From Enterococcus mundtii (GTDB lineage: Bacteria > Bacillota > Bacilli > Lactobacillales > Enterococcaceae), in the NCBI RefSeq assembly GCF_013394305.1, contig NZ_AP019810.1:1557501-1621500 (forward strand): 64,000 nucleotides of DNA, given 5' to 3'. The position numbers were made by a program, and so were the translations under genes. A model generated the notes under the pieces. The model did no database searches. It saw nothing but the letters and a program-made list of their open reading frames with translations, and was not told the DNA's origin. This document shows positions 53,396 to 60,867 of this stretch, piece after piece. Position 1 is the first letter of the stretch, and every line of letters begins with the position of its first letter.

Positions 53396-54142
53396 TCATT
53401 CATCCTCTAAATAACCGATCAGTGTTTCAAGGATCGCCATGGAAGGTAGCTGACTAGTCAAATCAAGAAAGATGTCTTTCCGTTCTTCTTTAATGGCATA
53501 GTCAATTGAGTAATCACACAATTGGGCCAATGAACTTTCTTTATGAGCGGTAATACAATACTTATGCACGCTATCCGCATGAGCTAAACCTGAAATTACT
53601 TCGATCAGTTCTTTTGTTTCACCTGAAACACTCAAAAAGACTAACGCATTTTTTTGATCTGGACGCAAAAAGCTACGAATCGGATAAGTCAGTTCATCTA
53701 AGCTAATACAAAAGTAACCGATATTCGCTAATTTTCGTGCCACATATTGCGCTAATGCTCCCGAAGCCCCCATGCCCATAAATAGGATAAAATCAGCTTG
53801 ACGCAATGTTTTTGCCATTTTTTTGATTTGATATTCAATATCGGGATGAAAAATCGTCATGTTCAACTGATTGATTCGTTCTTCTAACATTAATTGCTTG
53901 TCATCTGTTTCATAATGGGCTTTTTCCAAATGATTTTTAATATAAAAACGAAATTCCGGAAATGAATCAAAGCCGACTTTTTGGATAAAACGAAAGACAG
54001 AGGTTGACGAAACATGCGCATCCGTCGCAATATCTCGTACCCGCATATAAGGTATTTTCTCAAGGTTATTAACGATAAAGCGGTAAATCTCTTGTTCAAC
54101 GGCAGACAATTTATTTAAGTTAAGACTTTCAAAGATAGCCAT
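53396..54142 (-). CDS. RpiR family transcriptional regulator
   Basis: A 248-residue regulator: N-terminal helix-turn-helix (about 1-77, with VRDIATDAHVSSTSVFRFIQKVGF) and C-terminal SIS sugar-phosphate domain (about 110-240, FMGMGASGALAQYVARKLANIG, FLSVSGETKELIEVI). It lies directly upstream of celB and the 6-phospho-beta-glucosidase, which it probably controls in response to a phosphosugar. A parS-like site lies inside the gene. Confidence 0.93.
   Translation of the reverse strand: MAIFESLNLNKLSAVEQEIYRFIVNNLEKIPYMRVRDIATDAHVSSTSVFRFIQKVGFDSFPEFRFYIKNHLEKAHYETDDKQLMLEERINQLNMTIFHPDIEYQIKKMAKTLRQADFILFMGMGASGALAQYVARKLANIGYFCISLDELTYPIRSFLRPDQKNALVFLSVSGETKELIEVISGLAHADSVHKYCITAHKESSLAQLCDYSIDYAIKEERKDIFLDLTSQLPSMAILETLIGYLEDE
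53615..53630. promoter_or_regulatory. parS-like ParB site, 15 of 16 bases
   Basis: TGTTTCACCTGAAACA, one central change (G to C) from the consensus, inside the RpiR gene in the codons for SVSGETKE. Coding may explain it by chance; it is the second-best match in the window. Confidence 0.5.
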
Positions 54143-54229
54143 GTGTTTACCTCAAGATTCTTTTTCTTTAGAGTATAGCACGATGGAAAGGGTTTTTCTA
54201 AAAAAATTGGAAATGGCATCGTGAGAAGA

Positions 54230-54547
54230 CTACATATTGAACCGCTTCTCTAGTTTTTGTTTGTGGTGATGAATGATTTCTTCGAAGGATAGGTCATATT
54301 TATCAGCAAGAATCAGAACATTATCTAAGACATCACCCAATTCCTCCATCAGATTTTCCTTGTAAAAATCAATTGTTTGTATAGATTCATCCGGACGATC
54401 ACGACCGATTTCGAGACTTCGAACCGCTCTTGAAACTTCGCCAACTTCTTCAGTTAAAAAGCCGATACGGATAAATGGATCGTAGTCGTACCACTTTCTT
54501 TTTTTATAAAAATCAACCACCCAGTCGTTGTATTCTTTTATGTTCAT
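54230..54547 (-). CDS. MazG-like nucleotide pyrophosphohydrolase
   Basis: A 105-residue all-alpha protein. The MazG metal-binding motif is seen as LTEEVGEVSRAV (E-E-V-x-E) and, further on, LMEELGDVLDNVLILAD (E-E-x-x-D). Such proteins hydrolyse non-canonical or excess (d)NTPs to monophosphates. The ATG at 54547 is preferred over a GTG that falls inside the AAAGGTGG ribosome binding site. The neighbouring LOG-family pseudogene also deals with nucleotides. Confidence 0.9.
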   Translation of the reverse strand: MNIKEYNDWVVDFYKKRKWYDYDPFIRIGFLTEEVGEVSRAVRSLEIGRDRPDESIQTIDFYKENLMEELGDVLDNVLILADKYDLSFEEIIHHHKQKLEKRFNM

Positions 54548-54615
54548 GTTGAGGTTAACCACCTTTCAATTATATAATAGCATAAGCTGAAAAAAATTTG
54601 GAAGGGGTTTCGGAA

Positions 54616-55178
54616 ATAAAGATTGCAGTCTATTGCGGAGCAAGTAAAGGGAATTCTCCAGAATTTGAACGAGTAACGAGAAGCTTAGGTGAGTGGATCG
54701 GGAAGAATGAGTATCAGTTGGTTTATGGTGGTGGAAACGCTGGTTTGAAGGGGATTATTGCTGATTCAGTACTAGGATCTGGAGGGAAAGTGACAGGTAT
54801 CATGCCTGACTTTTTGGCAAAACGAGAACTAGCAAAAAAGATGGCACCTCTTTGATGATCGTGTCGTAGATGCACGAACGGAAACAAAAAATGATTGAAT
54901 TATCAGATGTCTATATTGCGTTACCAGGTGGCCCAGGAACCATCGAAGAAATTACTGAAGTAATCTCTTGGGGGAGGATCGGGCAACATGTCAATCCGTG
55001 TGTGTTAATGAATTACAAAGAATTTTTCGATCCTTTTAAGCAGCAGTATCAAGCCATGGTCAATCAAGGCTTTTTAACAAGAGAAGAGTTCGATAAAATT
55101 TTGTTTGCGGATGCGTTGACAGAAATTCAACCTTTTGTAGATCAGTATATCCCGCCTAAAATCAGGGAGTATAAATAA
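54616..55178 (+). pseudogene. LOG family protein (nucleotide 5'-monophosphate phosphoribohydrolase), inactivated
   Basis: The sequence spells a LOG/TIGR00730 protein of about 187 residues with three defects. (1) The normal start KIAVYCGASKG is preceded by ATA (54616) where ATG is expected, behind a GGAAGGGG site. (2) A six-A run at 54833-54838 has lost one base, shifting the frame, so the first part ends in KKMAPL; with seven A the text continues DGTSLMIVS. (3) A TAG stands at 54867 just before MHERKQKMIELSD. The catalytic motif PGGPGTIEEITE and the C-terminus are intact. Intact homologues cleave nucleoside monophosphates (cytokinin-type in plants and some bacteria). Confidence 0.85.
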
Positions 55179-55332
55179 AATCAATTACATGAATGCTCCT
55201 CTTTCACAACGACTAAAATAGTTGGCTGCGCCATCCAGGAATATTTCTCCCGTTTAGAAAAAATTACTTTGATGTCCCATTATTTTATAGGTATGCTTCT
55301 TTTACGATCGTTTTATATTTACCAGAGAAAAA

Positions 55333-55361
55333 TTGACAATTACTGGTATGTCCTATAGAAT
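55333..55361 (+). promoter_or_regulatory. Promoter upstream of the methyltransferase leader
   Basis: Consensus TTGACA, 17-base spacer, TAGAAT. The predicted start near 55368 lies about 255 bases before the methyltransferase start codon. Confidence 0.8.
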
Positions 55362-55367
55362 GAAACT

Positions 55368-55583
55368 ACAAATTTAACAGAAAAAGGTGATGAATCCGGC
55401 ATATCAGATGTTATATAATCAGTAACATGGGTATGACTGGAAGCGAGTAAATAAAATCAATTCAATAGGTAAAAAATTTAGCTGAGACACAGCTTTATTT
55501 AGCGTACCTATGTATTTGATTTTATTTTACTCGCATCTTCGCCTTATGCAGGGAAGCCGTAGAGTAAAATCTACGGCTTTTTT
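55368..55583 (+). ncRNA. Structured leader or small RNA with terminator, upstream of methyltransferase
   Basis: Between a consensus promoter and the methyltransferase gene lie, in order: an 11-codon frame (55390-55425, MNPAYQMLYNQ) with a crowded AAGGTG site; a long hairpin with arms GCGAGTAAATAAAATCAA (55443-55460) and TTGATTTTATTTTACTCGC (55516-55534), plus inner ATAGGTA/TACCTAT; and an intrinsic terminator AAGCCGTAGA/TCTACGGCTT with T run (55554-55583). This layout fits either an attenuator ruled by a leader peptide or a separate small RNA of about 215 bases. No known riboswitch class is recognised. The remaining gap 55179-55332 shows no gene. Confidence 0.6.
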
Positions 55584-55624
55584 CTTTTGTTCAAATTTAT
55601 AAAAAAATGAGGAGATGGAAAACA

Positions 55625-56452
55625 ATGATTGAAACACTTTTAAACAAACCAACACTTTATCAACAAACGAAAGGCGCATTTTGGGATGATCGTCACATCT
55701 CAAAACAAATGTTACAAGCACATCTTGACCCTGAATTTGAAGGCGCAAGTCGAAAAGCTGGGTTTATTGATGAATCTGTTCGTTGGATCAATACAGTAAT
55801 CCCGCCGAAAGCCTATCCAACGTTATTAGATATTGGCTGTGGTCCGGGAATCTATGCAGAAAAATTTAGTCGATTAGGGTATGAAGTAACGGGGCTTGAT
55901 TTTTCTAAGCGTTCGATAGCATATGCCAAAAAATCTGCGGAAGACCAACAGTTACCGATTACGTACCATTACGCAGATTATCTGACAATGGATTTAGATA
56001 AACAATACGATAGCATCACAATGATCTATTGTGACTTTGGAGCGTTATCAGCGAGTGATAGAAAAAGATTATTAGAAAATATTTATCAGCATCTAAAACC
56101 GACGGGGAAAGTTTTATTGGATGTTTTTTCGATGGCAAGTTATCAATCATTTGAAGAAAAGCGAGTTTGGGATACTTGTCCAGACGGAAGATTCTGGACA
56201 GATGAACCTCATGTAGCATTACAATATAATACAAAATACAACGAACATGTAACTTTAGAACAAACGACGATCCTTACCGATTATGAAAACAAAAATTATT
56301 ATCTATGGATGACGTATTTTACAAAAGAAACTCTGCAAAAAGAAATGGAAGCTGCTGGTTTTGTTGTTAGTGGGTTTTACGGGGATGTAAAAGGAAGTCC
56401 TTATGATGAGAACTCGCCGACACTAGCAGTAGTGTTAGAAAAGAAAGAATAA
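55625..56452 (+). CDS. Class I SAM-dependent methyltransferase
   Basis: A 275-residue enzyme with the SAM-binding motif I LLDIGCGPGIYAEKF (near residue 68), motif II region LGYEVTGLDFS and motif III LKPTGKVLLDVFS. It resembles small-molecule methyltransferases (ubiquinone/tetrapyrrole-like fold), not rRNA Erm enzymes, since the N-P-P-Y-type motif is absent. The start follows AGGAG at the right spacing; an upstream ATG contains the site. It is preceded by a structured leader and followed by repeat copy D. Whether it belongs to the neighbouring peptide cluster is unclear; it converges with the exporter gene. Confidence 0.88.
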   Translation: MIETLLNKPTLYQQTKGAFWDDRHISKQMLQAHLDPEFEGASRKAGFIDESVRWINTVIPPKAYPTLLDIGCGPGIYAEKFSRLGYEVTGLDFSKRSIAYAKKSAEDQQLPITYHYADYLTMDLDKQYDSITMIYCDFGALSASDRKRLLENIYQHLKPTGKVLLDVFSMASYQSFEEKRVWDTCPDGRFWTDEPHVALQYNTKYNEHVTLEQTTILTDYENKNYYLWMTYFTKETLQKEMEAAGFVVSGFYGDVKGSPYDENSPTLAVVLEKKE

Positions 56453-56489
56453 CAATTTTACTATTAGTCCAAAAGGAAAATATCTAGCG

Positions 56490-56552
56490 TAGATAAAAGC
56501 AGGAATCCACAAAAGTCGTTCATCGGATTTTTGTGGATTCTTACTTGTTTTT
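56490..56552 (+). repeat. Terminator-repeat element, copy D (short)
   Basis: TCTAGCGTAGATAAAAGCAG, then hairpin GAATCCACAAAA / TTTTGTGGATTC with loop GTCGTTCATCGGA and a T run. The loop-side sequence GTTCAT..GATTTTTGTG is shared with copy C, and the overall plan with copies A and B. It separates the converging methyltransferase and exporter genes. Confidence 0.75.
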
Positions 56553-56573
56553 TGAAGAGGACGGAGGATAGAT

Positions 56574-58169
56574 CTATACAATCGTTTCTACACGAGAAGA
56601 GATTTGAATGAACTTATTGGCAAAATTTTTATTTTCCTTGTCATGAGAGGTGAATAAAATGATTTTATTTTGTCTTACGTTCATGAGTGTGTCAAAGATG
56701 GCATCCGCAGAGTCTTTGTCGATACTACTCGTACTTTCATCTAGAATCCATATCCTACTGTCTTGGAGTATCATACGGGCAATGAACACGCGTTGTTTTT
56801 CGCCCCCCGACAGGTTTGCGCCATTATCAATGATTAAAGAATCCCAGTCTTTGTTTTTAAAAATCGGAGCAAGAAGTGTTGAATTTCTCAGCGCTTCTTT
56901 TTTTTCTTCTGAAATCGGTTGACCAAGAGTGATATTGTATTCAAGTGTATTTGAAAAGAGCAAAGTTGTTTGAGAAAGATAAGTGATTTGTTCTCTGACT
57001 TGCTTCCCATTCAACTGATCAAGAGGGAAGTCGTTGATATAGATACCATTACTTGCATAAAAGCTCAAGATGGCTTTTATCAGCGTCGATTTTCCAGAAC
57101 CTGAAGGGCCTTCGATATAACAAATATCTCCTAAATTCAGTGTTTCAGTCAATGACAAATGGATTCTTTTCGCATTTAATGCCATCGTGATTTGCGGATC
57201 GGTAAATTTGATGCTAGTGATTGGATCAATTGGTGTGCCGGATAAATCTTCTTGATGTAGTTCTAAGTTTTCTTGAACAAATTGTTGGTTTGCCACGACT
57301 GTTCGATAATCGACATTGATTTTGGATAAGTCAGAAAGGGAAGTGAAGAAAACGGGCATTAATATACTAACTACCATCATATTATTCAACTGGAGCTGTT
57401 GGTTATACACCAAGTAGCTGATCGTTATAAAAATAATATTTTGAGAAAGTTGGTTGATGAATGAGACAGTATAACTAGTGATTTGAGCAAATTTATTTGT
57501 TGCTGCCAAACTTGTGTACATTTTTTTGAGGGTTTTTGAAGTTAGTTGTTTGACAGTATCAAAGCTAGGTAACATTTTAAATTGTTCTGGATTACCCAAG
57601 AGCAAAATCAAATCTTTTTGAGCATTGGCATTTTCGTCTTGCATCGTTTTGATTCTTTGATTGAGTGTTTTATTGATAAAAAGATAAGAGAAGATGTTAA
57701 TAGGGATCAAAAGAAGCGTAATCAGGAAAATAGTTGCATCGAGAGTTAAAAATATACCTAACACGATAAGAATAGAGATGGCTGATTTCAGTACTAAAAA
57801 GAAGCTGGTCGTCATAAACATATAGGAGGTATCTACAATTCTGAAAATTCGAGTGACTAGATTACCAGATTCTAAATTGATATATTTCTCAAATTTCAAA
57901 GTATATATTTTGGCTAACAAATCGGAAATTGAGTTCAAATTGAATTTTTTTGCAAAATTTTCTCGGTAAATGATCAAACAAACCTGAAAAAGATAAGAGA
58001 GTGTCATGGCACCAATTATTAGGAAGATAATAGGAAAAATAGTGGTTGACTGATAACTATTGATACTATTAAGGATGAAGGGAGCAATCAAGGTGGTTAG
58101 TACGGTTACTAAAACTAATAACATAGATATAAATAGATATATGTAGCCTTTCTTTGAAAAAAAATTCAT
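56574..58169 (-). CDS. ABC exporter (membrane domain fused to ATPase), probable peptide exporter
   Basis: A 531-residue half-transporter. Six transmembrane segments (about 10-31, 43-66, 120-140, 143-165, 240-258, 268-290) are followed by an ABC ATPase with Walker A EGPSGSGKST, Q-loop YLSQTTLLFS, signature LSGGEKQRV and Walker B IWILDESTSSID, then the H-loop SHDKE. No N-terminal peptidase (C39) domain is present. It acts as a homodimer exporter. Codon use and AT content are more extreme than the neighbours. It is divergent from the precursor peptide and radical SAM gene, and is probably the exporter and self-protection for their product; that link rests on location. Confidence 0.88.
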   Translation of the reverse strand: MNFFSKKGYIYLFISMLLVLVTVLTTLIAPFILNSINSYQSTTIFPIIFLIIGAMTLSYLFQVCLIIYRENFAKKFNLNSISDLLAKIYTLKFEKYINLESGNLVTRIFRIVDTSYMFMTTSFFLVLKSAISILIVLGIFLTLDATIFLITLLLIPINIFSYLFINKTLNQRIKTMQDENANAQKDLILLLGNPEQFKMLPSFDTVKQLTSKTLKKMYTSLAATNKFAQITSYTVSFINQLSQNIIFITISYLVYNQQLQLNNMMVVSILMPVFFTSLSDLSKINVDYRTVVANQQFVQENLELHQEDLSGTPIDPITSIKFTDPQITMALNAKRIHLSLTETLNLGDICYIEGPSGSGKSTLIKAILSFYASNGIYINDFPLDQLNGKQVREQITYLSQTTLLFSNTLEYNITLGQPISEEKKEALRNSTLLAPIFKNKDWDSLIIDNGANLSGGEKQRVFIARMILQDSRIWILDESTSSIDKDSADAIFDTLMNVRQNKIILFTSHDKENKNFANKFIQISSRVETIV

Positions 58170-58312
58170 TTTCCATTACACTCCTTAAGTACGTGGTTGA
58201 CAAATCATTATAAAGAATATTATACTTTTATTAGGAAAAAAATGGAAAGGTTATTTTTCTCTTTTTTTCATAAATTTGTGAGTGTGTAAAGACAGAAAAA
58301 TTAGGTAGTTAC

Positions 58313-58341
58313 TTAACAGAATTTATGTTGTTTCGTATGCT
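58313..58341 (+). promoter_or_regulatory. Promoter of the precursor peptide gene
   Basis: TTAACA, 17-base spacer, TATGCT, about 45 bases before the small-peptide start. Two TATAAT sequences on the opposite strand near 58221-58236 probably serve the exporter gene. Confidence 0.6.
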
Positions 58342-58388
58342 CATGCTGATTTTTTGATATGGTTTGAAAACGTAAAGGAGGAATAGTA

Positions 58389-58475
58389 ATGTTCAAAAAA
58401 CCTGACTTGAAAAGAATTACAGGTACATACGCAGTTCCATGCAACTGTGGGATTATTGCTGGTCAAGGATCGTAA
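58389..58475 (+). CDS. Candidate RiPP precursor peptide, 28 residues, CNC core
   Basis: AAAGGAGG stands eight bases ahead of an ATG opening a 28-codon frame. The peptide has a short basic leader-like start (MFKKPDLKRITG) and a neutral, Gly-rich C-terminal part TYAVPCNCGIIAGQGS with its only two Cys separated by one Asn (Cys18, Cys20). It is followed at once by a terminator of the repeat family, and then by radical SAM/SPASM and PqqD-like genes. That is the classic layout of a small precursor made in excess over its modifying enzymes. Likely chemistry is Cys-based thioether bridging (sactipeptide or ranthipeptide type), but the sequence matches no precursor family I can name. Because of its size the frame could be spurious; context argues strongly otherwise. 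Confidence 0.78.
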   Translation: MFKKPDLKRITGTYAVPCNCGIIAGQGS

Positions 58476-58490
58476 ATAGAGATGAGACGA

Positions 58491-58577
58491 TGACAACATG
58501 TCTTACCTCAAGAAATAAGCTGAAGATTACGGAAATTGTTCATGCGATTTTTGTGACTTTCAGCTTGTTTTTTTGAA
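58491..58577 (+). repeat. Terminator-repeat element, copy C
   Basis: ACAACATGTCTTACCTCAAG and AAATA, then hairpin AGCTGAAGATTAC / GTGACTTTCAGCT with loop GGAAATTGTTCATGCGATTTTT and a run of seven T. Its tail (ACTTATTTTTGGTG, to about 58613) also matches copy A (TTTATTCGATTTTTGGTG). It ends the precursor transcript so that only read-through reaches the enzyme genes. Confidence 0.78.
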
Positions 58578-58588
58578 AGGGGTTTCAA

Positions 58589-58672
58589 ATGTTTGCTACT
58601 TATTTTTGGTGCAGAAAGTGGGCGCTCCCTTCGGTTTACCCTGCGAAAATGAATTTGTGGTTTAAAAAATGA
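58589..58672 (+). CDS. Possible 27-residue peptide frame before the radical SAM gene
   Basis: GAAAGGGG then ATG opens a 27-codon frame ending in TGA at 58670-58672. It is aromatic and basic (contains FWCRKWALP, SVYPAKMNLWFKK). It is in the same frame as the radical SAM gene, with only the TGA and three codons between. The first third overlaps the tail of repeat copy C, which suggests chance, but the ribosome binding site is good and the stop overlaps the next one (GAGGTG), as in a coupled leader peptide. Either a coupling peptide, a second precursor, or noise. Confidence 0.35.
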   Translation: MFATYFWCRKWALPSVYPAKMNLWFKK

Positions 58673-58681
58673 GGTGATTTT

Positions 58682-59890
58682 ATCCGAATCAAAGAGAATC
58701 TTCATGCCTATCGATTCAATGAACAATTTATTGTACATAATGTCCTACGTAGTACATGGATATTAGTTGATCAAGAAGAATTAAACAAAATAAAAAAGCA
58801 AGATTACAAACATCTACCAATGGCAACCCAGAAAAAGATGGATCTGTTTCAAATCCTTTTAGAAGACCCGATTGAAGTAGAAAAAACGGAGCATGGAATA
58901 CCAGAGACAGCTTATTTGGTTATGACCCATCAATGTAATTTGAAGTGTGTTTACTGCTATGCAGAAGCCAGTCCTGAAAAGGAATATGAGGATAGTTTAA
59001 ATTTTGTCGAATGGATCGACGTTCTCAATCAATTGAAGGATTGCGGTGTAAAGAAAATTATCTTTACTGGCGGTGAGGTTGGGTTAAGTAAGGATGCGCT
59101 AAAATATATCGATTATGCCAAAAAAATTGGTCTAACTATTGGTTTGATCACGAATGGGACTTTAGTGCGGAATGCAAAAGATGCAGCGTTTCTAGCTGAA
59201 AGATGTGCTTCGATCACCATCAGCTTAGATTCGATCGATCAAGTTGCAAATGATAAAAATAGAGGGAAAGGCTGCTATCGCATAGCAATGAGAGGGATTC
59301 AAAATCTATTAGACTTGAATTATCCAAATATTGCAGTCAATACGATCATTACCAATAATAATTTCAATAATATTGACGAAACGGTGGAATTTTTAAAGAA
59401 GAATAACATCAATTATAAATTAGGCGGATTCAGTGAACTAGGACGTGCAAAAATGGCAGAGATTTCTTTAACTGATAGTGAGAGAACAGAAATCGAGTTA
59501 AAACAAAAGAACAAAAATCGTTCACCATTTTTAAAACCTTTCACCATCAAAGAATCCTGTGGACTTGGCGTTGGAGAATTTGCAATCAATCCTGTTGGTG
59601 ATATATTTGCCTGTAAACTGTTAGAAACTGCTGACTACAAACTGGGAAATATTAGAGAAAAGCAACTTAGCGAGGTTTTTGGCGAAGAGAATATTGCTTT
59701 TATTCGCTCTCAAAGCATCAATCATTTAACAAAATGTAATGATTGTTCATTCCGTTACTTATGCGGTGGAGGATGTCGTGCACATCATTATTATGCAACC
59801 AATGATACCCAAGGTGTAGACGAAGTAGAGTGTAATTTGATCAAGGAAATCCTAAAGCATCAAATGGTTCGTAGCTGTACAAATGAATAA
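58682..59890 (+). CDS. Radical SAM/SPASM peptide-modifying enzyme
   Basis: A radical SAM enzyme of 402 residues if started at 58682, or 356 from the first ATG at 58820. The SAM-cluster motif is CNLKCVYC (CxxxCxxC), followed by the GGE motif FTGGEVGLS. The C-terminal SPASM domain has the full Cys set: CGLGVGEF, NPVGDIFACK, KCNDCSFRYLCGGGCR and a last Cys in EVECNLI, for two auxiliary [4Fe-4S] clusters. The in-frame extension before 58820 (IRIKENLHAYRFNEQFIVHN...) looks coding, and GAGGTG points at codon 58682, which is ATC, while the ATG at 58820 has no ribosome binding site. Hence a rare ATC start or a lost ATG. The enzyme most likely forms thioether or similar crosslinks on the 28-residue peptide. 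Confidence 0.9.
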   Translation: MRIKENLHAYRFNEQFIVHNVLRSTWILVDQEELNKIKKQDYKHLPMATQKKMDLFQILLEDPIEVEKTEHGIPETAYLVMTHQCNLKCVYCYAEASPEKEYEDSLNFVEWIDVLNQLKDCGVKKIIFTGGEVGLSKDALKYIDYAKKIGLTIGLITNGTLVRNAKDAAFLAERCASITISLDSIDQVANDKNRGKGCYRIAMRGIQNLLDLNYPNIAVNTIITNNNFNNIDETVEFLKKNNINYKLGGFSELGRAKMAEISLTDSERTEIELKQKNKNRSPFLKPFTIKESCGLGVGEFAINPVGDIFACKLLETADYKLGNIREKQLSEVFGEENIAFIRSQSINHLTKCNDCSFRYLCGGGCRAHHYYATNDTQGVDEVECNLIKEILKHQMVRSCTNE

Positions 59891-59907
59891 CGAAAAGAGT
59901 GGAAGAC

Positions 59908-60171
59908 ATGAAACTCAATGAGCACATCACTTATGAAAAAATGGGTAATGACTTATACATCATGGTCGAGGATGAACGTTATGTTTTAGACAATGACGTA
60001 GCAATTGATATATTTAATTTGTTAAAGGCTGAATCGACGAAAGAAAACATAAAAGCCTTTGTGCGAGACAAGTATCGTTTAGATCAAGAATTTACAGATG
60101 ATGAAAAAGATAGTTATGTAGAGGAATTTTTGACCGTACTTAAAATTAATGGAATTATGATTGGATCTTGA
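59908..60171 (+). CDS. PqqD-like RiPP recognition protein
   Basis: An 87-residue protein of the PqqD fold: three N-terminal strands (ITYEKMGNDLYIMVEDERYVLDN), then helices (VAIDIFNLLKAEST, IKAFVRDKYRL, DSYVEEFLTVLKINGIM). PqqD-like proteins are stand-alone RiPP recognition elements that hand the precursor leader to a radical SAM enzyme. It follows that enzyme by 17 bases with a GAGTGG site and a terminator of the repeat family behind. The start is placed at ATG 59908, not at a GTG three codons upstream. Confidence 0.85.
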   Translation: MKLNEHITYEKMGNDLYIMVEDERYVLDNDVAIDIFNLLKAESTKENIKAFVRDKYRLDQEFTDDEKDSYVEEFLTVLKINGIMIGS

Positions 60172-60175
60172 AGAT

Positions 60176-60260
60176 CGTTGAATCTAGCAAAATAAGCAGC
60201 AACCGATCAAATTTGATGGGTTGCTGCTTATTTTTTCGAGAGGAGACCGATTTGTTCTAC
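60176..60260 (+). repeat. Terminator-repeat element, copy E
   Basis: GTTGAATCTAGCAAAATAAG, then the hairpin AAGCAGCAACC / GGTTGCTGCTT with loop GATCAAATTTGATG, then TATTTTTTCGAGAGGAG and a tail with ACTCTCGTTTTTAGTG that recalls copy A's tail. It closes the peptide cluster. Confidence 0.7.
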
Positions 60261-60867
60261 TCTCGTTTTTAGTGATGCTGAAAGTAGCACGCCATTGACA
60301 CGTATGGACGAAAAGTACTAAAAACTACTTCCCCAAACAATTTTTAGTCCCGATTGTTTCATCCACAATAATTGTATTCAGGATAGCAGTCCTTCGTTCG
60401 TTTATCAATAATCTAATTTTTGATACAATATAAGATAACGAACCAATCTATATTGTATTACTGAGCTATCCATTATCCAAAGTATAACATCTTTTTCCTT
60501 CCGCTCTATTTATTATTTTTTCTCATATTAAAAAAATAGTATACTAAATCAATTTGTTTTTAGATTTGATAAATTATTGAGTTCACTCATAAAAAAATAT
60601 ATTTCAATCTCAAGATAGACTGGTCGAAAATGAATAACCAAGCTATCTTTTCTAAAACTACTAGTACAGAAATCAAAACAGTGTATATTTATCTGTGAGT
60701 AAAAAAGTTGCTTTTTCCTTTCTTTTAATGGATTATAAAAATAGATGTTTTTGTACTTTATTTACTCTTTTAAAAATTCAGATAAATCTTTTATTAGCAA
60801 TAAAATTAATACAGTTTTTTTTCTTTGTGTTATTCTTTTAATTGCATGTATAGACTGGAGGAAAAAT
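60261..60867. other. AT-rich gap before metN
   Basis: About 600 bases without a convincing gene. A long in-frame extension of metN exists from 60745 but starts without a ribosome binding site and is read as noise. A possible promoter (TTATCA, 16 bases, TACAAT near 60428) and a hairpin AAGATAG/CTATCTT near 60612-60650 are seen. No S-box, T-box or SAM riboswitch motif was found, so the control of metNIQ is not evident. Confidence 0.55.

Noticed and set aside
58670-58672. TGA read as selenocysteine or Trp joining the 27-residue frame to the radical SAM gene
   Set aside because: No SECIS-like hairpin follows, the TGA sits inside a ribosome binding site for the next gene, and TGA ends other genes here normally.
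60745-60867. 41-residue N-terminal extension of MetN
   Set aside because: Hydrophobic AT-driven reading with no ribosome binding site; the GTG at 60868 has GGAGGA at the right distance and begins with the normal ABC start IELVNVSKQY.
60261-60867. SAM (S-box) or methionine T-box riboswitch before metNIQ
   Set aside because: Neither the CTTATCAAGAG-type S-box start nor a GGTGG..CCGCG T-box was found by eye; a weak hairpin near 60612 is not enough.
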